A program made the position numbers and the translations under genes. From a virus: 64,000 nt of DNA. Location: positions 60,586-124,585 of IMG/VR virus record IMGVR_UViG_3300042453_004661; one strand, written 5' to 3'. This document shows positions 1-9,800 of this stretch, piece after piece. A model generated the notes under the pieces. It was not told the origin of the DNA. It made no database searches and saw nothing but the letters and a program-made list of their open reading frames with translations. The stretch's first letter is position 1; every line of letters begins with the position of its first letter.

Positions 1-1
1 C

Positions 2-1237
2 CGGGAAGGCTGGAGAGCATCCGATAGCCCAACAGAAATGCCAGAACACTCGAGGGAATACTGGGAAGGAAGAGCAAAACCCACTATCACACAAATGAGG
101 GCCAGTAAAGGAACTGGAAGGCAGGCCGGAGATATTGTTAAGCTCGGGTCTCTTGATGCATTTAGTGACAGGATTCAAAAATACCCACAGGCCCATAGAT
201 ATATTGCAGATCTAGTTGCTCAGCATGGTGGGGATACCCAAAAGATCGTATCCCAGATGATGGCCGATAGATCAAATGGAAAACTCCCCGATGATCATCC
301 AATGCAAATTGGCGTAGGCCTTGGATCTAAGACTTCACGATTTGCCGTATCAATGATGGGCGGAGGCCAATCTGTTGTCCCTGATACCCATTTTGTAAGG
401 CACATATTTGGACTTGATTCAAATACGGATTCAGATACAATCCACTATCTCAAGAATGTTTTGTGGAAATACAAAAATCATCATATTTTGAACTCATTGG
501 ATCAATTTTACAGAGAAAATCATCCTGCCGTAGATTTTGTCAAGAATGCATACTTTGGCGGTAAGGATGATCCTCATTCGGTATTTCCGGCATTCTGGCT
601 ACACTGGCTAGGCATTTCTCCGCACGAAAGAGAACAAGGGATTGGCAAGCCAGAAGGGGCCAAAAACATTAGCGATCATACTCCTTACTTCGACACCGCA
701 AACGAGATCCTTGATAGGCATGGGCTTGGAAATATTATTACCAAGTCCGAAGACGAGGAAAGACCACTGGTTCATAGAACTGCAAGTGCAGTTCATGAAA
801 TTGCCGAGAAGCTCGGAACATCTTTTGCTTCTATGATTTACTACTCCCATATCGTTCCTAAGCTTTTGGGAGAAACAACAGAAGATCATCATACGCATGC
901 GATAGATGTAAATAAAGCCAAAAAAGTTCTTAAGCTTGCTAAGAGCCTGCTTATGGAAAAAATTGGTCAAATGACTCACAATACCCAGCCACTCTCTGTT
1001 GGGCATGATGTTTTTCAAAAAGAACTAGAATCTATCATGGGCGGATTCTCTGTTGACAACGGAGGACTTAGGTCAATGAATGACAAGAAAAAGTCTGAAG
1101 ATCGTTCAAATTCATTGAGTCAAGTTCCCAAAAAACACAGAAAGAAATTTGAAAAAGCGATGGACGAGGCCAAAAAGAAAGACAGCGTGTATGGCAGGCT
1201 CGTAATGCTTAAGTCCAAGATTAAGGATAAAAAGTAA
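2..1237 (+). CDS. HhH-GPD-like DNA glycosylase/AP-lyase-signature protein, 5' truncated
   Basis: The reading frame is open to the left edge, so the true start lies outside the window; an in-frame ATG occurs at base 38. Counting from that ATG, residues 92-118 match the core of endonuclease III-type glycosylases: a hairpin-like GVGLGSKTS with Lys98, then VVPDTH with Asp116. The Lys-Asp spacing is 18 residues, the spacing known for the catalytic Lys120/Asp138 pair of E. coli Nth. The preceding HGGDTQKI stretch and a later Trp/His-rich segment (FWLHW) also fit that fold. No four-cysteine Fe-S loop is present. The C-terminus (about 340-399) is Lys-rich. It directly precedes virion genes with a 2-nt gap. 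Base-excision activity is inferred from the motif only; a purely structural virion role is possible. Confidence 0.5.
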   Translation, partial: REGWRASDSPTEMPEHSREYWEGRAKPTITQMRASKGTGRQAGDIVKLGSLDAFSDRIQKYPQAHRYIADLVAQHGGDTQKIVSQMMADRSNGKLPDDHPMQIGVGLGSKTSRFAVSMMGGGQSVVPDTHFVRHIFGLDSNTDSDTIHYLKNVLWKYKNHHILNSLDQFYRENHPAVDFVKNAYFGGKDDPHSVFPAFWLHWLGISPHEREQGIGKPEGAKNISDHTPYFDTANEILDRHGLGNIITKSEDEERPLVHRTASAVHEIAEKLGTSFASMIYYSHIVPKLLGETTEDHHTHAIDVNKAKKVLKLAKSLLMEKIGQMTHNTQPLSVGHDVFQKELESIMGGFSVDNGGLRSMNDKKKSEDRSNSLSQVPKKHRKKFEKAMDEAKKKDSVYGRLVMLKSKIKDKK

Positions 1238-1239
1238 AT

Positions 1240-3459
1240 ATGCCAGTAATCACGGTTGCATCAGTAACGCCAGCCACGATAACAGTTCCAGCTACTTCTC
1301 CATTTGCTGTAGGGCCAGATGCTATTGTGATTAAAGATCAATTCATGACTTACGAGTCGTATAATTCAGCCACTGGCTTATTTGTTGGCGTAGTGCCAAA
1401 TCCAATTAGCCTTGGCGTAACTGTTGGCGATGTGATTGAGCAGGCTACCCAGGAGCAAAAAAGAGTCAATTCAGCCTATGAAAGACTGCTATCAAAGTTT
1501 CCTAAGAGATACCAAGTCAAGGGCACAAAGTATCTAAAAGCTTTATTGCAGGCATTGGCTAAGGGCGACGGGTTTATCGATTATGAGGTTGAGGCCGTCA
1601 GGGATAATCTTCTTGTGATGTCAGCAATCGGTAAATATCTAGATCGATTGGCTGGGCAATACGGCGTAGTCCGTGGCCAAGGTAGTGGCGTTCAAGATCC
1701 TGACTTCAGAAAGCTTGTTCCATTGGTCGGGATGAGCCCAAAGCAGATCACAAATATCCTAAATAAAGTTATCGATGTTGTATATGGTCCTTTTGCTTCT
1801 CATGCAAATGTTACCTGTTCTTTACCGGAGCCATACAATTTTCAAAACGGATGGAGCTTGCTACTTGTCGTTGACGGCAGAGAGACCCAGGTTAAGTTTC
1901 AGTCTTCAGACTTTGCTTCTATATCAAATGCATCTGCCGAAGAAGTCGCCAATATCATTACCCAAAGAACAGATGGAAAAGTTACGGGCCAAGTTATTAC
2001 GAATGTAAGGACTGGGGAAAAGTTTGTCAACATCAGGACATCAACGGTAGGCGCCCAGGGCTTTATCCGGGTGTTGGGTGGGGAATGCCAAAGCAAGATG
2101 AGGTTTCCAATAATTCGCCCCACCATCATGAGTAGTGCGGTATGGAATGTCGTCCGGGTTGGTGGAACAGACGAAGTCGAATTCCAGCTAGTTTCTGGTC
2201 TTTCTCCTGCCATGAAAAATGCTGGTGTTCAAGCTGGAGACTATGTCACGATCAGGCCTGATTCCGGATTCAATGTTGCAAACGCAGGAAGCTTTGAAGT
2301 AACCTACGCCGACAACAATGTATTCAGAGTCAAAAACCCTACCGGAGTTCCAGAGTCTGGGATCACGAATGTAAATATGGATGATTTTACATTCTTCCAG
2401 TCTAGAACAGCCAATATTCTCCTTTCAAGCAGGCCTGCCACAGTTATCGAGACTGCTCCGAATGAGCTAACTGTTATCTTGCCAGTGACTTCGCCTCTCG
2501 TTAAAAGGACGCTGAAGGGATCTCACCATTTGCGTGGCGGTCTAACAAATTGCATCTCAGTCACATCCAATACTGTTGAGCTTGGATCTTCTGCAGAGTT
2601 TCCTGCAGACGGAGGTTGCGTCCAGCCTACATCTTCCAGGAATACGGCAAGAGGTATTGTTTCAGCAAAAACATCTACCACGATTAGCCTTATTTCAGCA
2701 GAAGGGTGGCCGACCCGTGGCGCTGTGTGGTCCCAGGTAACTGGTGATTTTTATTACTATTCTGGAATATCTGGCAACACACTTACTGGCGTATCTCCAT
2801 CTCCGCCTAACTCAATCATCAGCGGAGAGTGCAAGTATTCGGAAAGATATTCTTTTACAGCGATTTCAGGCAACACTTTGACAGGCGTCTATCCTGATCC
2901 TGTTAATCTACTTAATAGAGAGGTAACACAAGGATCGTCCCAGCTCGTAGATGAATACGAGGGATCTTTCTTGTATGATCTTTCTGCTCCTTTTATCGGC
3001 GCCTCAGAAAACACAACAATATCAGAACAAATTGATCAGGGATCTGCCAGGACCGTAATCCAGGTAGGAAATGTATCTGACTTCCCGGACAAAGGATATA
3101 TTGTGTTCCGCTTTGGTGAAGACGGGCAAGAAGGCCCGGTTCGGTATCAGGCAAAAGTAGGAACAGAAGCTTTAGTTATTGACCCTGGTCATGTGTTCAA
3201 AAATACACACCGATCTGGGGCAGGAATAAGACTCGTAAGGAAAATCGGGTCATACATACCTAGAGCAACGGGAGATGATCTAGCTGTCTATCTGACATCT
3301 ACATCCCCTGCTAGGGATCTAATCGCAAATTACCTAAGAAGCATCGCTGCATCCGGAGTAAAAGTAAAGTTTGAAATTAGAATTCCTGACCAAAAATGGG
3401 AAGTATTGCCTAATCTATACACGACCATTCCGCTCGACAATAGCCTAGTTCCACCCTAA
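1240..3459 (+). CDS. virion (tail/baseplate-type) structural protein, 739 aa
   Basis: No named family is recognised. The protein is Ser/Thr/Gly/Val-rich and predicted beta, typical of tail or baseplate-associated proteins. Residues about 65-185 are a helical region (VNSAYERLLSKFPKRYQ... and LVGMSPKQITNILNKVIDVVYG). Around it are copies of a short beta module of the form TYxSYxxATGLFxGVxPxP followed by a Val-Gly-Asp: clear at residues 33-65, and degenerate near 500-560 (ISGNTLTGVSPSP, ISGNTLTGVYPDP). The same module recurs in the next gene. It lies between the HhH-GPD-like gene and a 1,067-aa fibre gene in one co-directional block. Virion location is inferred from composition and neighbours. 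Confidence 0.55.
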   Translation: MPVITVASVTPATITVPATSPFAVGPDAIVIKDQFMTYESYNSATGLFVGVVPNPISLGVTVGDVIEQATQEQKRVNSAYERLLSKFPKRYQVKGTKYLKALLQALAKGDGFIDYEVEAVRDNLLVMSAIGKYLDRLAGQYGVVRGQGSGVQDPDFRKLVPLVGMSPKQITNILNKVIDVVYGPFASHANVTCSLPEPYNFQNGWSLLLVVDGRETQVKFQSSDFASISNASAEEVANIITQRTDGKVTGQVITNVRTGEKFVNIRTSTVGAQGFIRVLGGECQSKMRFPIIRPTIMSSAVWNVVRVGGTDEVEFQLVSGLSPAMKNAGVQAGDYVTIRPDSGFNVANAGSFEVTYADNNVFRVKNPTGVPESGITNVNMDDFTFFQSRTANILLSSRPATVIETAPNELTVILPVTSPLVKRTLKGSHHLRGGLTNCISVTSNTVELGSSAEFPADGGCVQPTSSRNTARGIVSAKTSTTISLISAEGWPTRGAVWSQVTGDFYYYSGISGNTLTGVSPSPPNSIISGECKYSERYSFTAISGNTLTGVYPDPVNLLNREVTQGSSQLVDEYEGSFLYDLSAPFIGASENTTISEQIDQGSARTVIQVGNVSDFPDKGYIVFRFGEDGQEGPVRYQAKVGTEALVIDPGHVFKNTHRSGAGIRLVRKIGSYIPRATGDDLAVYLTSTSPARDLIANYLRSIAASGVKVKFEIRIPDQKWEVLPNLYTTIPLDNSLVPP

Positions 3460-3478
3460 CCTTAAAGAGGTAAAATAG
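3459..3478 (+). promoter_or_regulatory. 20-nt repeated element, candidate late promoter (copy 1)
   Basis: ACCTTAAAGAGGTAAAATAG begins on the last base of the upstream stop codon and is repeated perfectly at 63487-63506, also just before a virion gene. It contains a small inverted repeat (ACCT/AGGT) followed by a TAAAAT -10-like box. No good TTGACA-type -35 is seen. Sixteen bases lie between it and the next ATG, with an AGGAG ribosome site between them. Confidence 0.5.
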
Positions 3479-3494
3479 TAACAGGAGTAATTAA

Positions 3495-6400
3495 ATGGCC
3501 GTACTACAACGGGTCGCCCTATACCCCAACGAACGATTAGACATACCCGATGCAAGATCTCTTGAAGGATTCAGTTTAAATGACTGGAGATTCTTCATTA
3601 AGGGGATCATGGCTGGCCAGTCCTATGTCATTCAGGGATTCGAAGTATCCAACTATGCTAATATCTTCTTGGTCCCGGGATTCAAGCTTAGGCTAAATAC
3701 GGTTGCCCTGCTCCACCCAAATGCAACTAGCCAGGCTGCAGGATTTTACATTACAAACGGGCAAGAGCCTGATGCTACCGTTACGCTATCTTCAAATGCC
3801 GTCAATTATGTCGAAGCTGACATGACGACACTGTCCGGCACTCCTGATGTCCGGGCATTTTGGGACCCAGGCGCAAACTCTGGAGCTGGCGGAGAATATA
3901 CTGATACGATTGATACCGTTATCAATCTTCAACTTACGGTTGCGTCGAATGTTTCTGGATTTACTTCTGGAAAAATCCCTCTATATAAAGTTACCACAAA
4001 CACATCCGGTGTGGTAACTTCTTTAACAGATTGCCGTCCAATGTTTTTCAGACTTGGTACTGGCGGAAACTCTCCAGATCCTTTTGCTTCCTATGCATGG
4101 CCTAGTTTGCCTAGCGCATCCAAAGCTCGTCAAGAGGGTGCAGTAACAGTTACGACTGCCACCACAAGCAATGCGCCATTCCAGGGTGGCGATAAGAACA
4201 TCAAGACACTCAAGGAGTGGATGGATGCGGTCATGACCGTCATCCGTGAGATCAAGGGCACTACCTATTGGTACACTGGCACTACCGGATCTCCTCTTGT
4301 TAATGCATACCAGAACGCAGCTCTCACTATCCTCCTTGGCGGTACGCTTAAACAGCTAGGCACAACAAGGATTGTAAAGAATGTCAGCTCATCAACTGTT
4401 TCGGTTGATATCGGATCTATATTTGATGTAGGCCCCAGCTCTTTTGTTCACAACACTACGACATACACCTATAGCTCATTCTCTTCTGCTACTGGGGTAT
4501 TCAGTGGGGTTAGTCCGAATCCCGTTGGAAGCATTACCGTAGGAGATGCTATTCGTCAAGGTCCATATGGACACCTCCAGCTTCAAGATGGATCGACCGT
4601 CTATAGGATGGGTCGTACATTTAACAATTCAATAGCTGCATTCAGCGATATTGATTTGTCCCCTTTGTCCCAGAGAAATCTATATATTATTCTTCCGGTT
4701 GCCGATGAAAATGCCGTACATGGATTCGGTGACGATGGCGCAACTCCCGTTAAGCCAAAGCTTGTAACTGCTGTCTCTTCAATTGATATCAATGTCGGTA
4801 CTGGCGGTAACTATGCCTCTGGCGGTGGCAAGATCCTTATCCGTGGCACAGAATTTACATACACATCTTATGTTCCTGCCACTGGGCTCTTTTCTGGAAT
4901 TAGTCCAGATCCTACTGGTGTTGTTCAAGTTGGCGATACAGCATACGCCTGCCCGAGTGGAGGCGTGGGGTATTTGCATGTATCTTCAAGGGATCAGATT
5001 CCTGGCCAAACAGGCGCAATATCCGAAGGAGCAGAAAGGGTATTTTGGCTCGCTGTTTATGACGGCGTAAGCACTATCAGGACTCGAGACGGTGCAGTTC
5101 AGCCGGGAGAGGTCATCCAGGTAGGTAACAACGATACCACAAATATCATTCAGTATATTGGATCTACTGGTCCATCCGATAACTTCCCGGTTTATAATGT
5201 CTTGTCGATTCCAAACGGAACAGACCTTACAAATGCAATTAGGGTTGCATTTGAAATTATCGAGACACCAATCTACGACGAGACTGTTACGGTCCCGATT
5301 GAAGATGTCGCTCTTTACTGGCCTGCTTCTGCACCAGTCGATGGTCCGGTTATCGATGCAACAAACAAGGCATTCTCTCAAGGCTTTACATCTTTAGGCA
5401 ACTTTAGTTTGGGGTCTATCAAGTTCAAGGCTCGAGAAGTAGGCGCACCAGATGCTTTTTATATTTGCGAAATTAGGGATAATATTGGCGGATCTCCTGG
5501 CCCAACAGTATTGGGAACATCTACTCTATTCCAGGCAGGAACCCTTACAGCTCCATTTAGCGATGTTACTTTCTATTTCCCCACCCCGGTCTCCGTAGCT
5601 AACGGTCAAATTTACCATGCAGTAGTAAAGGTCCAGGGGTCGCCTCTTGTTCTTGACGCATCTAACTACAGTATTTTTGGGGTCGGCGCATCTAATCCAT
5701 ATGCTGGTGGCCAAGCCTTCAGTTCTACAGATGCCGGGGTAACTTTTGCTCCAGATACATGGGACCTACATTTTTATGCCCAAGACGATTCTGGCTTGGC
5801 TCCGCTAGACATTACAGGCCTCCCCCTCAATACCAAGACTCTTTTGCCGGGATCATACAATGTTGGCACAGACGCTCTTGTCGTTTATGTCGATGGCGTA
5901 CTCATGGAGCCAAATCAAGATTACACAGAATTTAGTACAAACTCCATCAGATGGCTTAAACCTGTTACTGCTGGAGGAAGGATTAGGTTCAGGATTGGAA
6001 ATATCGGCGGAGCAATGACTTCGCTCTCCAGTGGCTCCCTACAGAGTGCCTATGACTCTGGAAGCAATATCAATACTACTCCAGGAAATCCTGTCACGAT
6101 CTTGGCAGCTACAGGAAAAGCCTTGTCCGTTCAAGGAGATATGGAAGTTACTGGTCTAATAGATCCGACTGGTATTCAATTTACCCCAGTTCCTTCTAAT
6201 CCATTCCCTACAGGCCAGATCGGTATCTGGGTCGATTCAGACGATGAGCTATTGCGCTATACAAAACAAACTGGTGAAGTTGTAAATGTAGGCGAAGTTA
6301 TTGAAGATCTCGGCGGTAACTCACAGCATCTTTCGAGAGTTAAGCTTAATAATTCTGGCGCCACTATCCCTTCTGGCTCAGCCGTATGCATTAAGTCTGA

Positions 6401-6698
6401 TGGGTCAATAAGCCTTGCTGACGCAGATGATCCTGCTAATGCTATCTTTTTTGGGATTACAGCAGAATCAATTCCTCACGGATCTTCTGGGAAAGTAATT
6501 TACAATGGAGTTGTAGCAGGAATATTGACCGGATTAGGGCTTACTAGCGGTACATACCTGTGGCTATCTACCACTCCAGGCCAGCTATCTACTTCGCCCC
6601 CCACGACTCAAGGCTCTTACCTTGTAATTGTTGGAATAATTGACGGAAATGATCTAATTATACAAACTCAGGTAAGTGGACAGGTAAACGGATCTTGA
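3495..6698 (+). CDS. large tail-fibre-type virion protein, 1,067 aa
   Basis: A long beta-rich protein with several recognisable modules. The ATGVFSGVSPNP / ATGLFSGISPDP element seen in the preceding gene occurs twice (about residues 330-350 and 455-475). A carbohydrate-binding-like beta-sandwich (about 640-770) ends in DTWDLHFYAQ and resembles a segment of the 970-aa protein. Next is a VYVDGVLMEPNQDYTEFS module (about 795-835) that exists as a free-standing gene at 10131. The Gly-rich C-terminal domain resembles virion decoration or trimerising domains (LNNSGATIPSGSAV... GITAES). An AGGAG site lies 8 nt before the ATG. Fibre or tail-surface function is inferred; no enzymatic motif is seen. 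Confidence 0.6.
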   Translation: MAVLQRVALYPNERLDIPDARSLEGFSLNDWRFFIKGIMAGQSYVIQGFEVSNYANIFLVPGFKLRLNTVALLHPNATSQAAGFYITNGQEPDATVTLSSNAVNYVEADMTTLSGTPDVRAFWDPGANSGAGGEYTDTIDTVINLQLTVASNVSGFTSGKIPLYKVTTNTSGVVTSLTDCRPMFFRLGTGGNSPDPFASYAWPSLPSASKARQEGAVTVTTATTSNAPFQGGDKNIKTLKEWMDAVMTVIREIKGTTYWYTGTTGSPLVNAYQNAALTILLGGTLKQLGTTRIVKNVSSSTVSVDIGSIFDVGPSSFVHNTTTYTYSSFSSATGVFSGVSPNPVGSITVGDAIRQGPYGHLQLQDGSTVYRMGRTFNNSIAAFSDIDLSPLSQRNLYIILPVADENAVHGFGDDGATPVKPKLVTAVSSIDINVGTGGNYASGGGKILIRGTEFTYTSYVPATGLFSGISPDPTGVVQVGDTAYACPSGGVGYLHVSSRDQIPGQTGAISEGAERVFWLAVYDGVSTIRTRDGAVQPGEVIQVGNNDTTNIIQYIGSTGPSDNFPVYNVLSIPNGTDLTNAIRVAFEIIETPIYDETVTVPIEDVALYWPASAPVDGPVIDATNKAFSQGFTSLGNFSLGSIKFKAREVGAPDAFYICEIRDNIGGSPGPTVLGTSTLFQAGTLTAPFSDVTFYFPTPVSVANGQIYHAVVKVQGSPLVLDASNYSIFGVGASNPYAGGQAFSSTDAGVTFAPDTWDLHFYAQDDSGLAPLDITGLPLNTKTLLPGSYNVGTDALVVYVDGVLMEPNQDYTEFSTNSIRWLKPVTAGGRIRFRIGNIGGAMTSLSSGSLQSAYDSGSNINTTPGNPVTILAATGKALSVQGDMEVTGLIDPTGIQFTPVPSNPFPTGQIGIWVDSDDELLRYTKQTGEVVNVGEVIEDLGGNSQHLSRVKLNNSGATIPSGSAVCIKSDGSISLADADDPANAIFFGITAESIPHGSSGKVIYNGVVAGILTGLGLTSGTYLWLSTTPGQLSTSPPTTQGSYLVIVGIIDGNDLIIQTQVSGQVNGS

Positions 6699-6728
6699 TA
6701 ACTATTTGATCTGTATTATCTTTGTCAA

Positions 6729-6762
6729 TTAGACCTAGCGTCTAAGCTGATTGCTCTATAAT
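6729..6762 (+). promoter_or_regulatory. hairpin plus TATAAT box in the gap before the 1,104-aa fibre gene
   Basis: The 109-nt gap contains TTAGAC-CTAGC-GTCTAA, a perfect 6-bp stem with a 5-nt loop, followed 11 nt later by a consensus TATAAT at 6757. No convincing -35 lies at the expected distance. The ribosome site of the next gene is a weak GAGG/AGGGGG region. It could be a promoter with an upstream operator. Confidence 0.35.
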
Positions 6763-6807
6763 GTAAATACAATTTAGGCCTATCATCGAGGCAACATAGG
6801 GGGCAAA

Positions 6808-9800
6808 ATGGCTTTTATCAAAACACTCAAGTTTCTCAACGGGATAGTCACAGAGATTGACTTATCCAATGATTCATTAGTAGCTAAGTCTATAAAAGTT
6901 GGCGGTAATTCCGGAACAGAATTAACGAAAGCCGCGCTAGATACTCTCGTATCTGGGCTTTCTGAAGCTTCTGGCTTACACAATCACAATTCGATATACT
7001 TTTCTAAATCAGAGTTTATTAACTCTACCTTTGGCGCACCTGATGCAGACAAGCCAGTAAAGTCAAATGGATCTGGAAGAATCTCAGCCTCTTTCCTTAA
7101 CTACTCGGGATTTGCCTCCCACTCTAATCTTTCTAATCTTTCTTCTGATGATCACACCCAATACCATACCGATGCCCGTGGTGATATTAGGTACTTCACA
7201 AAATCTGAATTCATCAATTCTTCAGCCGGATCTGCAGATGCAAATAAGCCAGTAAAGACAAACTCATCCGGTAAAGTTGACCCCTCTATGGTCGATGCCG
7301 GAGCTGTTGACCACAATTCCCTTAATGGACTTCAGGGCGGTGTAGCGTCAGGCGGTGGCGGTGGAATAATCGTTAATTCGCTCCCAGAGCCAACAAGTAG
7401 TACATATCAGCTTAATGTCACGACTGCTGGATTGGGCGGCTATACTATTGGGTTGAATTCTGTAACGGCCTCTCCTCTTCAAAGATTTACGATGTCCGGC
7501 GCATCGATCTCTCAAGCCGTCTTTGCATACAATAAATCCGACAATTCATCAGTTCCACCATTAGCTTTTTATGAAGCAGTAATCTATAAGCTCTCTGGAA
7601 ATTTAGTTGAAGGAATGACTACAAGTCCAGATCCAGCAAATGTAAATAATCCAGTAGCTATATCTAATCCGATTTTAGTTTCTTCGGTCGAGCTTGGGAC
7701 AGATAAAAATATTACATTTACATTTAACTCCATGGCGTTGGAGGATGGGCAAGATTATGCGCTTGCCATGAGGCTTCAAGTTCCAACCGCCGATCTTAAT
7801 TTTGCATCGGCAATGTCTACAAGAATCTTCCTACAAAATATTGCAGGAAGATCAAGTGATCCTGGAATCCTGCAAAGTTTTGGATATTGGTATTTAAGCA
7901 CTCAATTTAGTAGCATTTCTTCTTACCCATACCTTAAAATAAAAATTGAGGGACCAAGCTCAGAGTATTATCACCTTTCCGAAACCCAGCACTCTACTCT
8001 CACTGGCGGATCTGACGCTTCTTCTCTCCACAATCACAATACTCAATATTACACTAAGAGCCAAGTAGACACTAGCCTATCTGCTAAACCAAATTCTACC
8101 GCAGTAATGTTGCTCAACGGCACTCAGGCCATGACAGCAACTATGGATCTTGGCGGTAATCGTATTACAAATCTTGCTTCGCCATCTGGATCTTCTGACG
8201 CAGTAAGAAAACAAGATCTTGATGATCTTGATGCCTTAGTGTTTAAAAAAGACGGATCAGTATCTGCTACCGGAGATTTTGACCTAGATGGAAACAAAAT
8301 CATCGGATTGGCAAATCCAACAAATGATACGGACGCTGCAACTAAGGGTTATGTAGATAACAAGATTACCGGGGTTTCTTGGAGACAGCCTGCTCGTACA
8401 ATAAACATTGTTTCAACCAGCCTTCCTACTGGAACTGGATATTCTCATGACGGAATTGTGCATGTCAATGGGGACAGAGTGCTATTTACTGGCCTTTCTT
8501 CTCCTACAGCAAATAATAAAGTCTACAAGCTTTCTGGAGTTGGATCTTCAATTACTTGGTCAGTTGAAACTGATGGCCAAGCAGGAGATGGGTCTCCAAC
8601 AGACGGCGACGCTATCTATATTCAAGAAGGCACTACCAACGGAGACAGCCAGTGGAACTATAACGGAAGTGCTTTCGTTCAGTTCTCTGGAGCTGGACAG
8701 ATTCAGGCTGGCGTAGGTCTTTCTAAGTCTGGTAATACTATTAGCGCCAATCTAGGTGCTGGTATTGCGGAGCTTCCTACTGGAGAAATTGGCGTAGATG
8801 TCCGTTCTTCTGGTGGGCTAATGCTTACAGAAGATGGCATCATGTCGTCTACTGCCTCTGCAGCCCAGCTTGCAATCAGGTTAAATGGATCTAGCCTAGA
8901 TGTCTCGAGTAATGGTCTAAAAGTATCTGATTCCGGGGTAGATACATCTCAAATTGCAAATGGTGCAATTACTACTGAAAAACTTTCTGATGGGTCTGTA
9001 ACCTCTTCCAAGCTTTCCTCAAGCGCTTCTGTAGATGCAGACAGGGCTGTTGGCACAGATCACATCAAGGATAGTGCAGTAACTGCTAGTAAGATTGCTT
9101 CTAATGCGGTAGATGAAAACAAGCTCGCCTCATCAGTTGCCGGAAGCGGTCTTTCTGGCGGAGCAGGATCTGCGCTTTCTGTAAATGTAGACAACACTAC
9201 TATTGAAATAGCTTCTGATCAATTACAGATTAAAAATGGCGCAATTGATAGAACTAAAATTGGTGTAAATGCTGTTGGTAGTTCAGAAATTGAATTTGGC
9301 ACAGGTCCAAGCCAAGTAAATGCTAGCAGTCTTCCTATCGTAGATTCCGCAGGGGTTCTTTCTGCCACTACAGTAGAAGATGCACTTGCCGAAATTGTTG
9401 CAAGTCAAATTATCAGATCAGAAATGTCTGGTGAGGCAATCTCTGTTGGGGATCTAGTAGCAATCCGTCGTGATGCAAATGGATATGAAAGAGTGTTCAA
9501 AGCCAGTGCGGCTTCGTCTGGAAACCAACAATTTGCCAGCCGTATTATCCAAGATCTTACCTATACCTCTAAAATCTATTCTGGTAATGACATAACCATT
9601 AACTATATCAAGCCAGTCAGCATAAATCAGCCATTGGTTGTTTCTGTTGTAGACAGAGCTATCACGGTCTATCTTGCTACTGACGGATCTGCAGCCGCTA
9701 CCTCTACGGCCTCTGATATCAAAAGTGCAATCGAAGCAGATGCTACTGCAAATGCTCTTGTAAGCATCTCTGTTTCTGGTACTGGATCTACTATTCAGGT

